5,132 nt of DNA, taken from Fibrobacter sp. Its GTDB lineage: Bacteria > Fibrobacterota > Fibrobacteria > Fibrobacterales > Fibrobacteraceae. The first letter of the stretch is position 1. Each line of letters opens with the position of its first letter. The stretch is taken from contig JABUUR010000234.1 of the NCBI GenBank assembly GCA_021443065.1, forward strand, positions 1-5,132, given 5' to 3'. The notes under the pieces are model-generated. The model saw only the letters and a list, made by a program, of their open reading frames with translations, was not told the DNA's origin and did not search any database. A program made the position numbers and the translations under genes. Positions 3,847 through 5,132 of this stretch are shown here, in pieces.

Positions 3847-5132
3847 ATGAGAAAGCGTTTGCTTACCGATGGTGCCAAGGAACTGTCTTACGAAATTCGC
3901 GAGATAGTGAAAAAGGCGAACCTTCTGAAAACGCTGGGCATGCCGAACATCCACTGGGAAAACATCGGCGACCCCATTGAAAAGAAATGCGAAGTCCCGG
4001 CATGGATCAAGGACATTGTGGTGGACCTTTCCAAGACCAACCGCTCCTACGGTTATTGCCCGTCCAAAGGCATGCTGGAAACCCGCGAGTTCCTGGTGAA
4101 GGAAACCAACAAGCTGGGCGGTGCACAGATTACCGTAGACGACATTCTGTTCTTTAACGGCCTGGGAGACGCCATCGCCACCCTGTACAGCCTGCTGTCC
4201 ATGACCACTCGCATTATCGGGCCTTCCCCCGCATACAGCACCCACAGTTCCGCAGAAGCGGCCCACGCCCATGCGCCGGCCATCACCTACAGCCTGAAGC
4301 CCGAAAACCATTGGTACCCGGACCTTGAAGAGCTGGAAAACAAGGTGAAGTACAATCCCACCATCGCAGGCATATTGATTCTCAACCCGGACAATCCTAC
4401 CGGCATGGTGTACCCTCTGGACATCCTGAAGAAGATCGTGGACATCGCCAAGCGTTACAACCTGTTCATCATCTGCGACGAAATCTACAACAAGATCACC
4501 TACAACGGAGCCCACGCCTACGCCCTGGCCGAATACATCGGCGACGTTCCGGCAATCGCCCTGAAGGGAATCTCCAAGGAATACCCCTGGCCCGGTGCAC
4601 GTTGCGGCTGGGCTGAATACTACAACCGCGACAAGGACGAGCAGTTCGACGCCTTCTGCCGCGCCCTGGACAACGCCAAGATGGTGGAAGTCTGCTCCAC
4701 AACGCTCCCCCAGATGACCATTCCCCTGGTGCTGGGCGACCCCCGTTTCATGGAACACCGCAAGGCCCTGAACGAAAAAATCGGACGCCGCAGCGCCATC
4801 ATCAACGAAATCCTTTCCGACATTCCGGAACTGTATTTCAACCCCACCTACGGTGCGTTCTACAACACCATCATTTTCCGTGAAGGCGTTTTGAACAAGC
4901 ACCAGAGCCTGAAGATCGACAATCCCCAGATCAAGGCCAAGGTGGAGGAATGGTGCTCCAAGACCGACAACCTGGACTACCGCTTCGTGTACTACCTGCT
5001 GGGAGCCAAGGGCATTTGCGTGGTACCCAGCACCAGTTTCTGCACCGACCTCAAGGGTTTCCGCGTGACACTCCTTGAAGAAGACGAAACGGAACTGCGC
5101 AGCGTGTTCACCACCATCCACGATGCCATCGT
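3847..5132 (+). CDS. PLP-dependent class I/II aminotransferase (3' end outside window)
   Basis: The reading frame is open from ATG 3847 to the right edge, giving at least 428 residues. It is a fold-type I aminotransferase of the aspartate aminotransferase superfamily, which moves an amino group between an amino acid and a 2-oxo acid in the cytoplasm using pyridoxal phosphate. Visible signatures are SYGYCPSKGMLETREFL (67-83, with Y70), FFNGLGDAI (102-110), NPDNPTG (180-186, with cofactor-contacting N183), CDEIY (210-214, with D211 and Y214), SKEYPWPGARCGW (243-255, with Schiff-base lysine K244 and phosphate-binding R252) and GFRVTLLEE (404-412), where R406 matches the substrate-carboxylate arginine. 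All key residues are present, so an active enzyme is expected. The position of R406 suggests only a short C-terminal helix is missing. The SKEYPWPGARCGW wording and the N-terminal WENIGDP motif suggest a subfamily shared by spirochaetes, Bacteroidota and Fibrobacter (from memory). The substrate cannot be read from the sequence. A strong ribosome binding site and an inverted-repeat promoter precede it. Confidence 0.95.
   Translation, partial: MRKRLLTDGAKELSYEIREIVKKANLLKTLGMPNIHWENIGDPIEKKCEVPAWIKDIVVDLSKTNRSYGYCPSKGMLETREFLVKETNKLGGAQITVDDILFFNGLGDAIATLYSLLSMTTRIIGPSPAYSTHSSAEAAHAHAPAITYSLKPENHWYPDLEELENKVKYNPTIAGILILNPDNPTGMVYPLDILKKIVDIAKRYNLFIICDEIYNKITYNGAHAYALAEYIGDVPAIALKGISKEYPWPGARCGWAEYYNRDKDEQFDAFCRALDNAKMVEVCSTTLPQMTIPLVLGDPRFMEHRKALNEKIGRRSAIINEILSDIPELYFNPTYGAFYNTIIFREGVLNKHQSLKIDNPQIKAKVEEWCSKTDNLDYRFVYYLLGAKGICVVPSTSFCTDLKGFRVTLLEEDETELRSVFTTIHDAI

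Noticed and set aside
3820..5121. 433-residue minus-strand open frame covering nearly the whole right-hand region
   Set aside because: It lies antisense to an aminotransferase with all family motifs and a strong ribosome binding site. Its composition (runs of V, G, H and Q without domains) is typical of the reverse strand of a GC-biased gene.

Overview
The window most resembles a chromosomal segment of a Gram-negative bacterium of the Fibrobacter type. This is inferred from protein style: a secreted-looking multi-module beta protein, a class I/II aminotransferase of a kind I associate with Fibrobacter, spirochaetes and Bacteroidota, and a divergent exonuclease VII. It also fits the moderate-GC genes separated by short AT-rich spacers. 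No rRNA, tRNA, CRISPR array, transposase or phage gene is visible, and the taxonomic call is tentative.

Layout, left to right. (1) Bases 3-1466 (+) carry the 3' part of a large hypothetical, probably cell-surface protein. It has two or three related beta-rich modules and an Ig-like C-terminus. (2) Bases 1470-1670 (-) carry a 66-aa Phd/YefM-type antitoxin that converges on gene 1 with a 3-base gap. No toxin gene lies beside it. (3) Bases 1700-2998 (+) carry xseA, the large subunit of exonuclease VII. It starts with GTG and is divergent from the antitoxin across only 29 bases. (4) Bases 2999-3144 are a spacer containing a 41-base imperfect inverted repeat next to the stop codon of the following gene. 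(5) Bases 3145-3558 (-) carry a 137-aa stand-alone protein like the N-terminal nuclease domain of type I restriction HsdR subunits. (6) Bases 3559-3846 are an AT-rich spacer with two overlapping inverted repeats placed on a good -10 element. (7) Bases 3847-5132 (+) carry a PLP-dependent class I/II aminotransferase that runs off the right edge.

The genes are mostly separate transcription units (two convergent pairs and two divergent pairs), not one operon, and I see no shared pathway. The most interesting features are regulatory. The antitoxin and xseA promoters appear to overlap base for base, with xseA possibly leaderless. The aminotransferase promoter looks like an operator. The two small minus-strand genes, an orphan antitoxin and an orphan restriction-like nuclease, belong to families often seen in defence or stress regions, but nothing here proves a new defence system.
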